Assembly: GCA_035623075.1 (NCBI GenBank)
Contig: DASPUC010000052.1
Span: 62,001 to 126,000 of the forward strand
DNA from: Nitrospiraceae bacterium
GTDB lineage: Bacteria; Nitrospirota; Nitrospiria; Nitrospirales; Nitrospiraceae
Direction: 5' to 3'
DNA: 64,000 bases
Shown: in pieces, positions 1-9,500 of the stretch
How positions within the stretch are numbered: position 1 is the first letter of the stretch
Layout: each line of letters starts with the position of its first letter
Notes under the pieces: generated by a model
The model's input: only the letters and a program-made list of their open reading frames with translations
What the model was told of the DNA's origin: nothing
Database searches by the model: none
Translations under genes and position numbers: made by a program

Positions 1-477
1 TTCCCTTTGGCGCCGTATACATCGCGCCTTCGAGCTCATAGCCGTCTGCCGTCTTCTTGTACAGCAGCGACGTTGTTCAGCCGGATTGAAACGGAAGGCA
101 GCTTTGAATCCTCTCCACTTACTGGTGAAATGGTAGTGGGGTTGTTTGACTTCCGGGTGAAATGGCTCGAACCCGTCCTCGATCGCAACGCGATAGTCCT
201 GATATTTGACGAGTGCCTCTCGGAGCGTCCGTACGATGCTCGCCGCACGGGCTTCGTCTCCGCCAGCCAGAGGGCGGCGAGTCGTCCACTTCATAGGAGG
301 CCCCATCCGCTGGTGTGTCTCGGTCATCGCCTCTGTCGCGCCCTGCTCGTGATGATGTTCTTCCGTCATTTCATGCTGATGAGGTCCCTGCATGTCCTCC
401 TCTGCTCCTGATATCTGTATCATGCTGGTGCCGTGCCACAACCAGACGACCGATGCTATGAGGAACCAATATGCCAT
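1..477 (-). CDS. His-rich exported protein, partial and frameshifted
   Basis: The frame opens with ATG at 477, right after the stop of the nitrilase-like gene, and runs off the left edge. Residues 2-20 are hydrophobic (signal peptide or anchor). A linker rich in His and Glu follows (HEMTEEHHHEQ), then a domain containing HPEVKQPHYHFTSKW. Near 74-79 the plausible continuation (TSLLYKK, then GYELEGAMYTAP) lies in another frame; one extra base, for example making CCA for Pro, would join the two halves. Either the gene is broken or the assembly lacks a base. I do not recognise the function. The His cluster suggests metal binding, which is inference. Confidence 0.6.
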   Translation of the reverse strand, partial: MAYWFLIASVVWLWHGTSMIQISGAEEDMQGPHQHEMTEEHHHEQGATEAMTETHQRMGPPMKWTTRRPLAGGDEARAASIVRTLREALVKYQDYRVAIEDGFEPFHPEVKQPHYHFTSKWRGFKAAFRFNPAEQRRCCTRRRQTAMSSKARCIRRQRE

Positions 478-478
478 C

Positions 479-1261
479 CTAGAGCTCAATTCGTTGATAC
501 GCAGGCGTGGCCAGATCCTGACTGTCGAGATTCCAATCGATCACCAAGACGGTCGACCGAGTGGACGGCACCGAAAGAAGTCGCCGTCCGTCTTTCACCA
601 CCACACTGACGGCTTGGGTAAAATTGAGCGTCGTGTCTCGTCCGGTTCCATTGCCGACAAAAAGAGGCAGGCCTGTCTTGCGAGTGCACCGTTCCCATTC
701 GCCGTTCGGACCATGGAGCCCCGGCGCCCAGGCGGAAGATGAGACGAGGATTCGTGCTCCCTGAGTTCGGAGACTCTCGGCGATCCCGATTAAGAAGGCA
801 TACGCGCAGATAAAGAGGCCGACACGATCGAATGGAACGATGGGAACCGGCGTCGCCTGTTTTCCCGGCGTTGACCATGACTCCGATCCGACTTGCAGCC
901 TGTTGATCTTCCGGCGCGTTCCGACGATCGCGCCGGCCGGTCCAATAACAAACAACGAGTTGTACAGGATGTTCATCCGTCGATCCCGCTCGGGACACGA
1001 CACGAACAGTGCAATCCGACATCGGGCGGCGAGGCGGCACACGCTCATCATCCATGCGTCCGGCTGGGGCACGATCCAGTCCGTACCGATCCGGTGGGCA
1101 AAAGTATAACCGCAAACAGCGTGTTCAGGCCTGATGATCCACGTAGCTCCTGCTCCCGCAGCTGTCGTGATGGCCGTTTCAATCAGCCGCCGGTTGTGCG
1201 TCAGATCACCCGGAAGGAGTGCGAGATGAAGCAAGGCCACTCGCAACATATGCGTCGACAT
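479..1261 (-). CDS. carbon-nitrogen hydrolase (nitrilase superfamily)
   Basis: This 260-residue protein has the nitrilase Glu-Lys-Cys triad: Glu46 in RPEHAVCGY, Lys118 in TRRKIN and Cys152 in FICAYAF. Such enzymes hydrolyse amides or nitriles through a Cys thioester. The residue two after the Cys is Tyr where many members have Asp or Glu, so the substrate cannot be assigned. A GGGAG sequence lies 11 bases before the ATG at 1261; a second ATG at 1249 is possible. It is followed at one base by the His-rich exported protein, so the two are probably cotranscribed. Confidence 0.8.
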   Translation of the reverse strand: MSTHMLRVALLHLALLPGDLTHNRRLIETAITTAAGAGATWIIRPEHAVCGYTFAHRIGTDWIVPQPDAWMMSVCRLAARCRIALFVSCPERDRRMNILYNSLFVIGPAGAIVGTRRKINRLQVGSESWSTPGKQATPVPIVPFDRVGLFICAYAFLIGIAESLRTQGARILVSSSAWAPGLHGPNGEWERCTRKTGLPLFVGNGTGRDTTLNFTQAVSVVVKDGRRLLSVPSTRSTVLVIDWNLDSQDLATPAYQRIEL

Positions 1262-1343
1262 CGCTCAGCATTCTCCCGTCTGGGTAGCTATCCTGGAAGG
1301 ATTATAGGAGGAATCGTCCCTGGGGACCGTACCGGTTGGCCCT

Positions 1344-1613
1344 TCATTTCTTATCCTTGGAGGGGCTTTCAATAGGCTGTTTGGACGGTGCTTTGCCTGT
1401 GACTTTCTTAAAGGTGTCCGCGATGGCAGGGCCGATTTTCGGAATTTCCTTCTCTACGTTCTGCTCCGCGCTCTTCAACCCGCGGCCGAGATCGTCAACA
1501 GTAATTCCTTTGCTTCCTTCGGTCTTCTGACTCTCGGCTGATGCGGTCCCAGATCCTACCAGGAAACACCAACACAACACTGCAAGACTGCCGACCATGT
1601 TTCTTCGACGCAT
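1344..1613 (-). CDS. small exported protein of unknown function
   Basis: About 89 residues. The start at 1613 is chosen because GGAGAGG lies just upstream and because it gives a typical signal peptide: basic MRRRN, a hydrophobic core, then a Sec-type cleavage site near TASA-ES. The mature part is short, charged and Lys-rich (KKVTGKAPSKQP and a Lys tail) with one likely amphipathic helix. I do not recognise a family; it is probably a small periplasmic protein. Confidence 0.6.
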   Translation of the reverse strand: MRRRNMVGSLAVLCWCFLVGSGTASAESQKTEGSKGITVDDLGRGLKSAEQNVEKEIPKIGPAIADTFKKVTGKAPSKQPIESPSKDKK

Positions 1614-1827
1614 AAGCCTCTCCGCAACTGTTTCCACTATATCATGGGAGTGACTCAGGACGAGGGCATGGTGTCGGAAACGGGTTGATGAAACGGATTC
1701 TTCGGATCGGCAACATTGGGGAGAAGCTCACACGAAACGCGGCAATCTATCTTGGACGATCCAAAGGAGTGTGCTATCGTGGCGTCTCACAACGTGGTCG
1801 AAGCTGTTTGGTGGAAGGTCGTGGTCC

Positions 1828-2208
1828 ATGTCCTATGATATGCGGGTAATTCCGATCAGCGAGTTTTTGCGCACGGATGTGTCCGGAGAGATTGATCTCC
1901 CGGCAACCCGCGCCGTCTTGAAAGAACTGCTGGACATCTGTGCTCGCAGTAACATCTACCACATCCTGATCGACGGCCGAGAAGCACGTTCGCGCTCCAG
2001 CACGGTCGATGTGTGGACGCTCGCCAACGATCTGGGCTCTCTCGGTATGAGCCCACAACATCGGATCGCGATACTCAATCGTCCCAAAGACGACTTTGAC
2101 CGCGGGGCTTTCCTCGAGATATGCGCCACCAACCGCGGGTATCAACTCCGTGCCTTCCGCGACTTCGAGAATGCATTCACCTGGTTGACTTCCGGAGAAC
2201 CGTCCTGA
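1828..2208 (+). CDS. STAS/SpoIIAA-like protein
   Basis: The start at 1828 (MSYDMRVIPIS) has GGAAGG about nine bases upstream; a longer upstream frame lacks support. The protein of about 126 residues reads as alternating strands and helices: an N-terminal strand, a helix with LKELLDICARSN, the strand YHILIDGREA, then RIAILNRP. This resembles the STAS / SpoIIAA-like fold seen in small regulatory or lipid-associated proteins. No phosphorylatable DSSG loop is obvious, so an anti-sigma antagonist role should not be assumed. Confidence 0.6.
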   Translation: MSYDMRVIPISEFLRTDVSGEIDLPATRAVLKELLDICARSNIYHILIDGREARSRSSTVDVWTLANDLGSLGMSPQHRIAILNRPKDDFDRGAFLEICATNRGYQLRAFRDFENAFTWLTSGEPS

Positions 2209-2382
2209 CGTGGTTCGCCACGAAGTCGATTTACCTGATGGTGCGCGTCGGTCCGATGCTCGACCATTTGCTTTCCCGGTACCGACATCTCCCACGCTCA
2301 TCTTCTAGAACATCTCCAACACAGCACCCACACCTCCGGTTCGCATCGCTATTGCCGTGCGAACGACGTGGCGCAGATCGCT

Positions 2383-2772
2383 TCAGCGGACATCCTCTGA
2401 GACGGAGGCTTCATCACCCGCACAGTCGATGATGTATTGCGGTCGGGCAGGTGGAACCTGATCCATCTGTCGCACGTGGCAAGGCGGGATGTCTTCGCTC
2501 AGTCGCTTCAGGAGCCTGAGGACCTTCATGGCCGGAGGAACGTCGCAGATCCACACGTGCATACCGGATTCTAGGTCGTCTCCATGTCGCTGTACGCGAA
2601 AACCGGGGTGTTCTATAAAATAAGCGGAAAGAAACCCTGTTATCGCCTGGACGACCCAGGGATGCGCCTGGACATAGCGATAGGTGGTCCGCAATTCAAC
2701 TACCTGCATACCCTGTTCAACATCCATGGCAATCCAGCTGCACTGCACGGTATGGCGGTCGCACTGTAACAA
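2383..2772 (-). CDS. hypothetical protein, two-domain alpha/beta
   Basis: The frame is open from a TTG at 2772; a GTG at 2748 is an alternative and no good Shine-Dalgarno decides between them. The translation looks protein-like: VQCSWIAMDVEQG, then ELRTTYRYVQAH, a helix, the strand HVWICDVPPAMK, and a basic helix VLRLLKRL. It ends with an acidic tail. I do not recognise it. It stands alone, convergent with the STAS-like gene and divergent from the aldo/keto reductase. Confidence 0.5.
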   Translation of the reverse strand: MLQCDRHTVQCSWIAMDVEQGMQVVELRTTYRYVQAHPWVVQAITGFLSAYFIEHPGFRVQRHGDDLESGMHVWICDVPPAMKVLRLLKRLSEDIPPCHVRQMDQVPPARPQYIIDCAGDEASVSEDVR

Positions 2773-2864
2773 GTCTCGGATCTATTTGAAACAGGCTCCT
2801 GGGCAGATGGCAGTCTCTAGACAAGCAGGCACCGCCTGAGTCAGGATGCGTAACAGAGACTCAC

Positions 2865-3704
2865 ATGGCGTTGACCACCTACAACAAGATTTCTCTTCCC
2901 TCTTTCATGTACGGCACGGCCTGGAAGAAGGAAGCCACGGCAAAGCTGGTCGTCCTCGCGGTCGAGACAGGCTTCACGGCCATTGACACGGCCAATCAGT
3001 TGATCCATTACCAAGAAGCCCTGGTCGGCGAGGCGCTCCAAACCCTTGCCGAACAGGGTATCTCGCGCGAGAAGCTGTTTCTGCAAACGAAATTCACACC
3101 GGCCAATGGGCAAGATCATCGTACCCCCTATGACGCCTCGGCTGATCTCACCACGCAAGTCCAGCAGTCTTTTCGGAGTTCATTGGACCATCTGCACACT
3201 GAGTATGTGGATTCGTATGTCTTGCACGGTCCGTATTCTCGTCGTGGGTTGGGCACAGAGGATTGGGAGGTCTGGAAAGCCATCGAAGCACTCTACGAAT
3301 CAGGAAAGACCAGGATCATCGGCATCAGCAATGTATCGGCCGAGCAACTCGGACAACTTTGCGTTCAAGCACGACATAAGCCCATGGTGGTGCAAAACCG
3401 GTGTTATGCCGCGTTCGGATGGGATAAAGACGTGCGTGAGATCTGTCGCGCCCATCACATCATCTATCAAGGATTTTCTCTGTTGACCGCCAACCGTGAG
3501 GTGTTTGTCGATCCAACTGTGCGAACGATTGCCGGACGGCACGGGACCGGTGTCGCTCAAGTCATTTTTCGATTTGCCATGCAGATCGGGATGCTGCCAT
3601 TGACCGGGACGACGAACGTGCATCATATGACAGAAGACCTTCAAGCTGCACAGCTCATGCTCACAGACGCCGAGGTTCAGCACATCGAAACGATCGGTCT
3701 GTAG
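2865..3704 (+). CDS. aldo/keto reductase
   Basis: A 279-residue protein of the NADPH-dependent aldo/keto reductase family. The catalytic tetrad is visible: Asp41 (AIDTAN), Tyr49 (IHYQE), Lys76 (LQTKF) and His121 (VLHGPY). The C-terminal half carries the barrel strands IIGISNVS and VVQNRCYA and a helix that would bind the cofactor. Length is typical. The exact substrate cannot be read from the sequence. It appears monocistronic, with a weak ribosome site before ATG 2865. Confidence 0.9.
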   Translation: MALTTYNKISLPSFMYGTAWKKEATAKLVVLAVETGFTAIDTANQLIHYQEALVGEALQTLAEQGISREKLFLQTKFTPANGQDHRTPYDASADLTTQVQQSFRSSLDHLHTEYVDSYVLHGPYSRRGLGTEDWEVWKAIEALYESGKTRIIGISNVSAEQLGQLCVQARHKPMVVQNRCYAAFGWDKDVREICRAHHIIYQGFSLLTANREVFVDPTVRTIAGRHGTGVAQVIFRFAMQIGMLPLTGTTNVHHMTEDLQAAQLMLTDAEVQHIETIGL

Positions 3705-3792
3705 TCACGCTTCCTCTACGTTCCAGCATCCGAAGACCGCCACCACGGGCAGACACCAGCCAGTCTATGGAGTAAAGAAAACGCTCGGCTCG

Positions 3793-3821
3793 TTGACAGG
3801 ATTCTCCAAACTCAGTAGCCT
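3793..3821 (+). promoter_or_regulatory. sigma70-like promoter upstream of doxX
   Basis: A perfect -35 TTGACA (3793-3798) is followed after 17 bases by TAGCCT (3816-3821), a weak -10. It lies 60 bases before the DoxX start and points at it. Confidence 0.4.
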
Positions 3822-3880
3822 GGCCCAGATTCCACACCTCGTTGTGCAGGTTCTACCACCGTTCGCAGGAGGAGGAAACT

Positions 3881-4270
3881 ATGCCATCGTTCATGCAGGC
3901 CCATGCGACAAAGACGTATGCGCTGATGCGCATTGTCACCGGGTTCTTGTTTCTTTGGCATGGCACACAAAAATTGTTGAGCGTGCCGATGCCCCCACCG
4001 CCCCAGATTCCGACGTTTGTCATTGCGATCGCCGGTCCGATTGAGTTGGTAGGTGGGACCCTCGTGATGATCGGGCTCTTTGCCGGCTGGGCAGCCTTTG
4101 TTTGCAGCGGGCTGATGGCCTCCGCCTACTGGATGGCTCATGGCACCCACGCTCTCCTGCCCATTCAAAATATGGGCGAACTGGCCGCTCTGTATTGCTT
4201 TGTCTTCTTGTATATTTCAGCGCACGGATCGGGGATTTGGAGTGTGGACGCGGTGAGAAAAGCCAATTAG
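3881..4270 (+). CDS. DoxX family membrane protein
   Basis: The start at 3881 follows AGGAGGAGG by five bases, an excellent ribosome site; an in-frame start 39 bases earlier is less likely. The 129-residue protein has four hydrophobic segments, with the DoxX-type opening LMRIVTGFLFLWHGTQKL and the second helix AGPIELVGGTLVMIGL. DoxX proteins are inner-membrane proteins often tied to redox or thiol stress; a specific role here is unknown. Confidence 0.85.
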   Translation: MPSFMQAHATKTYALMRIVTGFLFLWHGTQKLLSVPMPPPPQIPTFVIAIAGPIELVGGTLVMIGLFAGWAAFVCSGLMASAYWMAHGTHALLPIQNMGELAALYCFVFLYISAHGSGIWSVDAVRKAN

Positions 4271-4365
4271 ACCCGAGGCAACGAGTGGCACGCGGGGAGC
4301 CCGACCAGCGATTCCATCGGTGATGTTCCCATGAACGGACATGTGATTCCAAAGAGCGGCTTCGA

Positions 4366-4749
4366 CTAGTCGGCACGTTTGACGTACACGTCGACAAGCC
4401 CTCCCTTTACCGCCAGACCAAGGGACACTCCGCCCTCGAAGGCTTGATGGGTCCAGTTGATGCCGTTGAGGCTTGACCATTCCTGATAAATGTATAGGCT
4501 CTGGGTGAGCTGAACCTGGCCGGTCGCTTCTCCCGGTTTGAGAAACAGCGGCCCTTTGACCGTGAAATGAATCGGAATGGGTTTCCCTGCCGGGATATAG
4601 AGGACGTAGTTCTTATCCGCCGGCTCTGGTTTTCCAATCTCCACTAGCGGGATACGCTCGAGTAGACCGTCAGGCGGTCCTCCCCATGATGCACAGCCAG
4701 TGATGGCAAGTATGCACAATCCAAGTACGAAACGGGATGTGGCGGTCAT
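4366..4749 (-). CDS. lipoprotein of unknown function
   Basis: The start at 4749 follows AAAGGAGAGG closely. The first 19 residues form a lipoprotein signal with lipobox LAITGC, so Cys19 should be lipidated. The mature part of about 108 residues looks beta-rich (YVLYIPAGKPIPIHFTVKG; VSLGLAVKGGLVDVYVK). I do not know the family. It sits convergent with doxX, so it is a separate transcript. Confidence 0.7.
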   Translation of the reverse strand: MTATSRFVLGLCILAITGCASWGGPPDGLLERIPLVEIGKPEPADKNYVLYIPAGKPIPIHFTVKGPLFLKPGEATGQVQLTQSLYIYQEWSSLNGINWTHQAFEGGVSLGLAVKGGLVDVYVKRAD

Positions 4750-5024
4750 TCGTCCTCTCCTTTTCATTGATTCGTTATCCCACCTGCCGTTCACCGTCTG
4801 CGGGGATCGGGTGCCGATACTACAAATTCAGGGACACGGATGCAATCAAGGCTTCTGACAAGTAGATGAAATTACGAAGGTGATGTAGCGGGGGCGAATA
4901 CGTAGCGGTCTGACTGTGGCTCCGGGTACATGAGCCCGTGAACGGATCCCCTTACTTTGAGAGGAAGCCCATGTCCAAAAGATCTCTTGTCGGTACCGGA
5001 CAGGTTGGATCCGAAGTCCGCGCG

Positions 5025-5369
5025 CTAGAGACTGGGCGACGCAGTGTGGTGGGGAACAGGGCCGAGATGCTCGACGAAATGCTGCAGTATTTGGAGCGCG
5101 CTCGGGTTGACACGGATGAACTCCACTCCGAAGCTGTGGTCTTTGATCCATCGGACCGGGGCCAGTTCGACTTCAATGGCACGGGCACGAGGTTCAGTGG
5201 CCAGCAACATGGTGAGTTGCAGGTAGTCCCCCTTGGCGACCGACACGTCGCTCGTAATCGCAGCACCACCCAGCGACAGATTGTCGATACGGCCTTCTCC
5301 GCGCACCGAGTCGCCGGAGAACGTAACGTTTCCGCTGATAGAAAATCTCTCAAATTTCCGTTGCTCCAT
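5025..5369 (-). CDS. PilZ domain protein
   Basis: A single-domain protein of 114 residues. The PilZ signature is visible: an RxxxR motif at Arg4-Arg8 (RKFER), then NLSLGG for the (D/N)xSxxG motif, and FGVEFI near the end of the barrel. PilZ domains bind cyclic di-GMP and act as small receptors. It lies downstream of accA on the same strand with 134 bases between, so it may have its own promoter. A GGDEF protein lies at 59345-60646 but its activity is uncertain. Confidence 0.8.
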   Translation of the reverse strand: MEQRKFERFSISGNVTFSGDSVRGEGRIDNLSLGGAAITSDVSVAKGDYLQLTMLLATEPRARAIEVELAPVRWIKDHSFGVEFIRVNPSALQILQHFVEHLGPVPHHTASPSL

Positions 5370-5503
5370 ATCTGATCGTCAGCATACCAAGATCCTCAGA
5401 ATCAGCAAGCATATTGCACCTGCCGGTCCCATAAGGCGCCCTTCGTAGGGAGTCACCAACACTGCTTGCACGAAGAGATTCGGAGAGATCGAGAGTGAGA
5501 ATG

Positions 5504-6478
5504 CTACGAGGCAGAGGTTTCGATGCCGTTGATGGCACCGATGCGACGGTACTTGTTTTCGCGCTGAGCCAGAAGCTGATCCGTTGACAGTTCTGAGAGA
5601 GTGAAGAGGTGATTCGTCAGGGCTTTAGCCACACGTTCAGTCACAGCTTTAGGATCCCGATGGGCTCCGCCGAGGGGTTCGGGAATGAGGTCATCGGCGA
5701 TACGAAGATCCTTCAGATCTTGAGCAGTCATCTTCAGGGCAGAGGCGGCATCGGGTACCTTCGCCGGATCATCCCACAGAATGGCTGCACATCCCTCCGG
5801 TGAAATCACGGAATATACGGAATTTTCCAGCATCAACACCCGGTCCGACACACCTAAGGCCAGCGCCCCGCCGCTACCGCCTTCTCCGATCACCACCGAA
5901 ATGATCGGGACCGTCAACCGCGACATGACCAACAGATTACGCGCGATCGCTTCGGCTTGGCCTCGTTCTTCGGCGCCGATCCCGGGATAGGCACCGGGCG
6001 TATCAATAAACGTGATAATTGGGCGCCCAAACTTCTCGGCCATACGCATCAGCCGAAGCGCTTTTCTATAGCCTTCCGGATTCGGCATTCCGAAGTTTCG
6101 CTGCATCCGTTCCTTCAATGTCCGGCCTTTCTGGTGGCCGATGACCATCACGGATCGATCATTGAACCGTGCAAAGCCGCCGACAATGGCCCGGTCATCG
6201 CCGAATGAACGATCGCCATGGAACTCGAGAAAATCCCGACACAGATCGCTAATATAGTCCAAGGTGCTGGGCCGCTGGGGATGGCGCGCAAGCTGCGTGC
6301 GCTGCCAGGCGGTGAGACGGCCGTACAGTTCATGTTCGATCTGTGCGAGTTTGGTGCGTAGCTTACGGATTTCATCCTGGGGGGCCGGCTTGCCAGATGG
6401 AGCCGCTGCGAGCTTTTCGATCTTTTCTTCGATCTCGCGGATCGGCTTCTCGAATTCGAGATAATCGCGCATAGACAT
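5504..6478 (-). CDS. accA: acetyl-CoA carboxylase carboxyltransferase, alpha subunit
   Basis: This 324-residue protein matches AccA along its whole length (the family is about 320). Clear blocks are LEFEKPI near the start, the crotonase-like core FIDTPGAYPGIGAEERGQAEAIARNL, and the oxyanion region GEGGSGGALALG. It transfers CO2 from carboxybiotin to acetyl-CoA together with AccD, which is not in this window. AccB and AccC are encoded at 39663-40235 and 38289-39629. It lies 64 bases downstream of dnaE, a common pairing, and is probably cotranscribed with it. Confidence 0.97.
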   Translation of the reverse strand: MSMRDYLEFEKPIREIEEKIEKLAAAPSGKPAPQDEIRKLRTKLAQIEHELYGRLTAWQRTQLARHPQRPSTLDYISDLCRDFLEFHGDRSFGDDRAIVGGFARFNDRSVMVIGHQKGRTLKERMQRNFGMPNPEGYRKALRLMRMAEKFGRPIITFIDTPGAYPGIGAEERGQAEAIARNLLVMSRLTVPIISVVIGEGGSGGALALGVSDRVLMLENSVYSVISPEGCAAILWDDPAKVPDAASALKMTAQDLKDLRIADDLIPEPLGGAHRDPKAVTERVAKALTNHLFTLSELSTDQLLAQRENKYRRIGAINGIETSAS

Positions 6479-6542
6479 CAGTGGGAAATCTTCGGTTAGC
6501 TAGGGGACGGGGTGGTCGACATCACACCCCGGCCATAATCAT

Positions 6543-9500
6543 TTAGGATAGCAAAGAGAGGGCCCCTTTGCCTAGCACTTCTTCAACATCAGCCACGAAG
6601 TGTTCATTGGCGGTCACACTGACATTGGGAAGCGGGGCGGTGTCGGCCTCCATCGTCTGGTCCATGAGGACCGTCAATGCAACCGAGGTGGCGCCCGGGT
6701 GCCGGAGCAATACGTCCCGCAACCGCGGCAATTGATCCTTTGCCTCCGGTCGATCACTCAGACGGATCAGGACGCGTTTGATGGTCTGACTCTGCACATC
6801 GGTCAGCGGTTCAATTTTGCTGCCACGGAGTTTGGTGCCCTTGTCACCACGGTCGATCGTACCGGTCAGTCGGACAATCCGCTCCGGCGCAATCAATGCC
6901 CCCGCCGCCTTATAGAGGTCGGGAAATGCGATCACTTCAACCGTCCCCTGCAAGTCTTCGAGGGTTAAATAGGCCATCCGGTCGCCCTTCTTGGTGAGCA
7001 TCGCCCTGACGGTCGTAATGATGCCACAGAGTTTCACCTCCTTGCCATCGGACATCTCAGCCAACCCAACGGTTGATGAAGTCGAAAGCGCTCTAATCGT
7101 CGCTTCATACCGGGTAAGCGGATGGGCCGTGATGTAGAAGCCGGTCAATTCACGTTCGTATTTGAGCCGTTGACCTTGGTCCCACTCTGGAATCTCCGGA
7201 AGAGTGGGGAGGCCTGCATGAGATTCCCTCTCATGGCCCGGCAGGGCTGCTGCGAAGATGCTGGTTTGCCCGAGATCACGCTCGCGCTGCGCCGCTGCCC
7301 CGTCCTCGACCGCGTGGTCGAGGACCGCCATGAATTGAGAACGTTTGGCGCCAGTCGAATCGAAAGCACCGGCTTTGATCAAGCCTTCCAGCATCCGCTT
7401 GTTCACCTTTCGGAGATCCACTCGGCGGCAGAAATCGAAGAAGGAGGTGAAGGGCCCTCCCTCGTTTCGAATGGCGATGACGGACTCAACGGCGCCTTCA
7501 CCGACGTTCTTAATGGCTGCCAGTCCGAACCGGATTGTCCCATCGACGACGGCGAAATTCTTCTGGCTGTCGTTTACGTCGGGCCCCAGAACCTTGATGC
7601 CGAGTTCCCGACATTCCGTGAAGTACCCCATAATCTTGTCAGTGTTGCCCATGTCAGTGGTCATGAGCGACGCCATGAACTCGGTCGGATAGTGAGCCTT
7701 CAGGTAGGCAGTGTGATAACAGACGACTGCATAGGCGGCAGCATGTGATTTGTTGAAACCATATCCTGCGAACTTCTGGATGAGTTCGTAGAGTTTCTCG
7801 GCCTTTTTGTCGGGAATTTTGTTTTTCTTCGCACCCTCCAGAAATTTGACGCGCAGCTTTTCCATCTCCTCCGGCTTCTTTTTTCCCATCGCGCGACGAA
7901 GAATATCGGCTTGCCCCAACGAGAAGCCGGCAACCTTGTTCGCGATTGCCATGACCTGCTCCTGATAGACGATGACCCCATAGGTGTCCTTCAGGATCGG
8001 TGCAAGCTCCGGCGTTTCGTACACAATGGGAATCTTTCCCTGCTTCCGTTTGATGAAATCGGGGATCAAGTCCATCGGGCCCGGTCGATACAGGGCGATG
8101 ATTGCGATGATGTCTTCAAAGCGATCCGGCTTCAGGCCGGTGAGGAGATCCCGCATGCCCGAACTCTCGAGCTGGAACAATCCGGTCGTTTTGCCTGAGG
8201 CGAGGAGGGCGAACGTTTTGGGATCGTCGAAAGGAAGTCGGTCAACCACCAGCGGTGGTTCGCTCGGTCGGCTATCGTTGACCAGCATTTCGGCACGTCG
8301 GATCATCGTGAGCGTCTTGAGTCCCAGGAAATCGAACTTCACCAGGCCGATTTTTTCGACATCACCCATGGAGTACTGCGTCACGATTTCATCATTCGTC
8401 CCTTTGTAGAGCGGGACGTGATTGGTCAACGGCTCATCGGAGATGACGATGCCGGCTGCGTGAGTGGACGCATGACGAGCCAAGCCTTCCAGCGATTGTG
8501 CGACCGACATCAGCTCTTTGACTTTCGGGTCGGTTTCGACCAGATCGCGAAGTCGAGGCTCCGTGTCGAGGGCCTGCTGTAAGGTGACGTTCAACTGGCT
8601 CGGCACCAACTTAGCGACTTTGTCGGCTTCGGCATACGGCATTTCCAAGACGCGGCCCACATCACGGATCGCGGCCTTCGCGCCCAAGGTGCCGAAGGTA
8701 ATGATCTGTGCGACATGGTCCGACCCGTATTTTTCGACGACATAGTTGATCACTTCCCCGCGCCGGTCCATGCAGAAGTCCATGTCGATATCTGGGAGCG
8801 ACACGCGTTCCGGGTTCAGGAACCGCTCGAAGAGCAGACTATACACGAGGGGGTCCAGGTCCGTGATGTGCAGCGCGTAGGCGACCAAACTGCCTGCGGC
8901 AGAGCCCCGGCCAGGTCCAACGGGAATACCACGTGAGCGAGCGAACCGGATGATGTCCCATACGATGAGGAAATAACCAGCGAACCCCATTGAACAGATG
9001 ACCATCAGCTCCTCGCGCAAGCGAAGCTCGTAGGTCGTTGGGGGAATCGTGCTGGGACATTCCTTCAATCGCGCATTCAATCCGTCGACGGCGAGATGCT
9101 CAAGATAGGACTCGCGGTCTTTAAACCCTTCGGGAATCCTGTACTGAGGAAGGTAGGTTTTGTTCAGTGCCAGCGTGAGATCGCAATGGTTGGCGATTTT
9201 GCAGGTATTGGACACCGCGCCGGGAAATTCCTGAAATGCTGAGACGATCTCCTCGGTCGATTTCACATACAACTGATCAGTATCAAATTTCAGCCGATTC
9301 GGGTCGCTGATGGTCTTACCGGTTTGAAGGCACAACATCAGGTCGTGCGGGCGGGAGTCCTCCTTTTTAAGATAATGGCAGTCATTTGTGCCGGCCAAGG
9401 GGATGCCGAGTTTCTTGTGGAGTTCGATCAATCCGGCGTTGGCGACACGCTGATGTTCGAGGCCGTTGGCTTGGACCTCCAGATAAAAGTGGTCCTTTCC

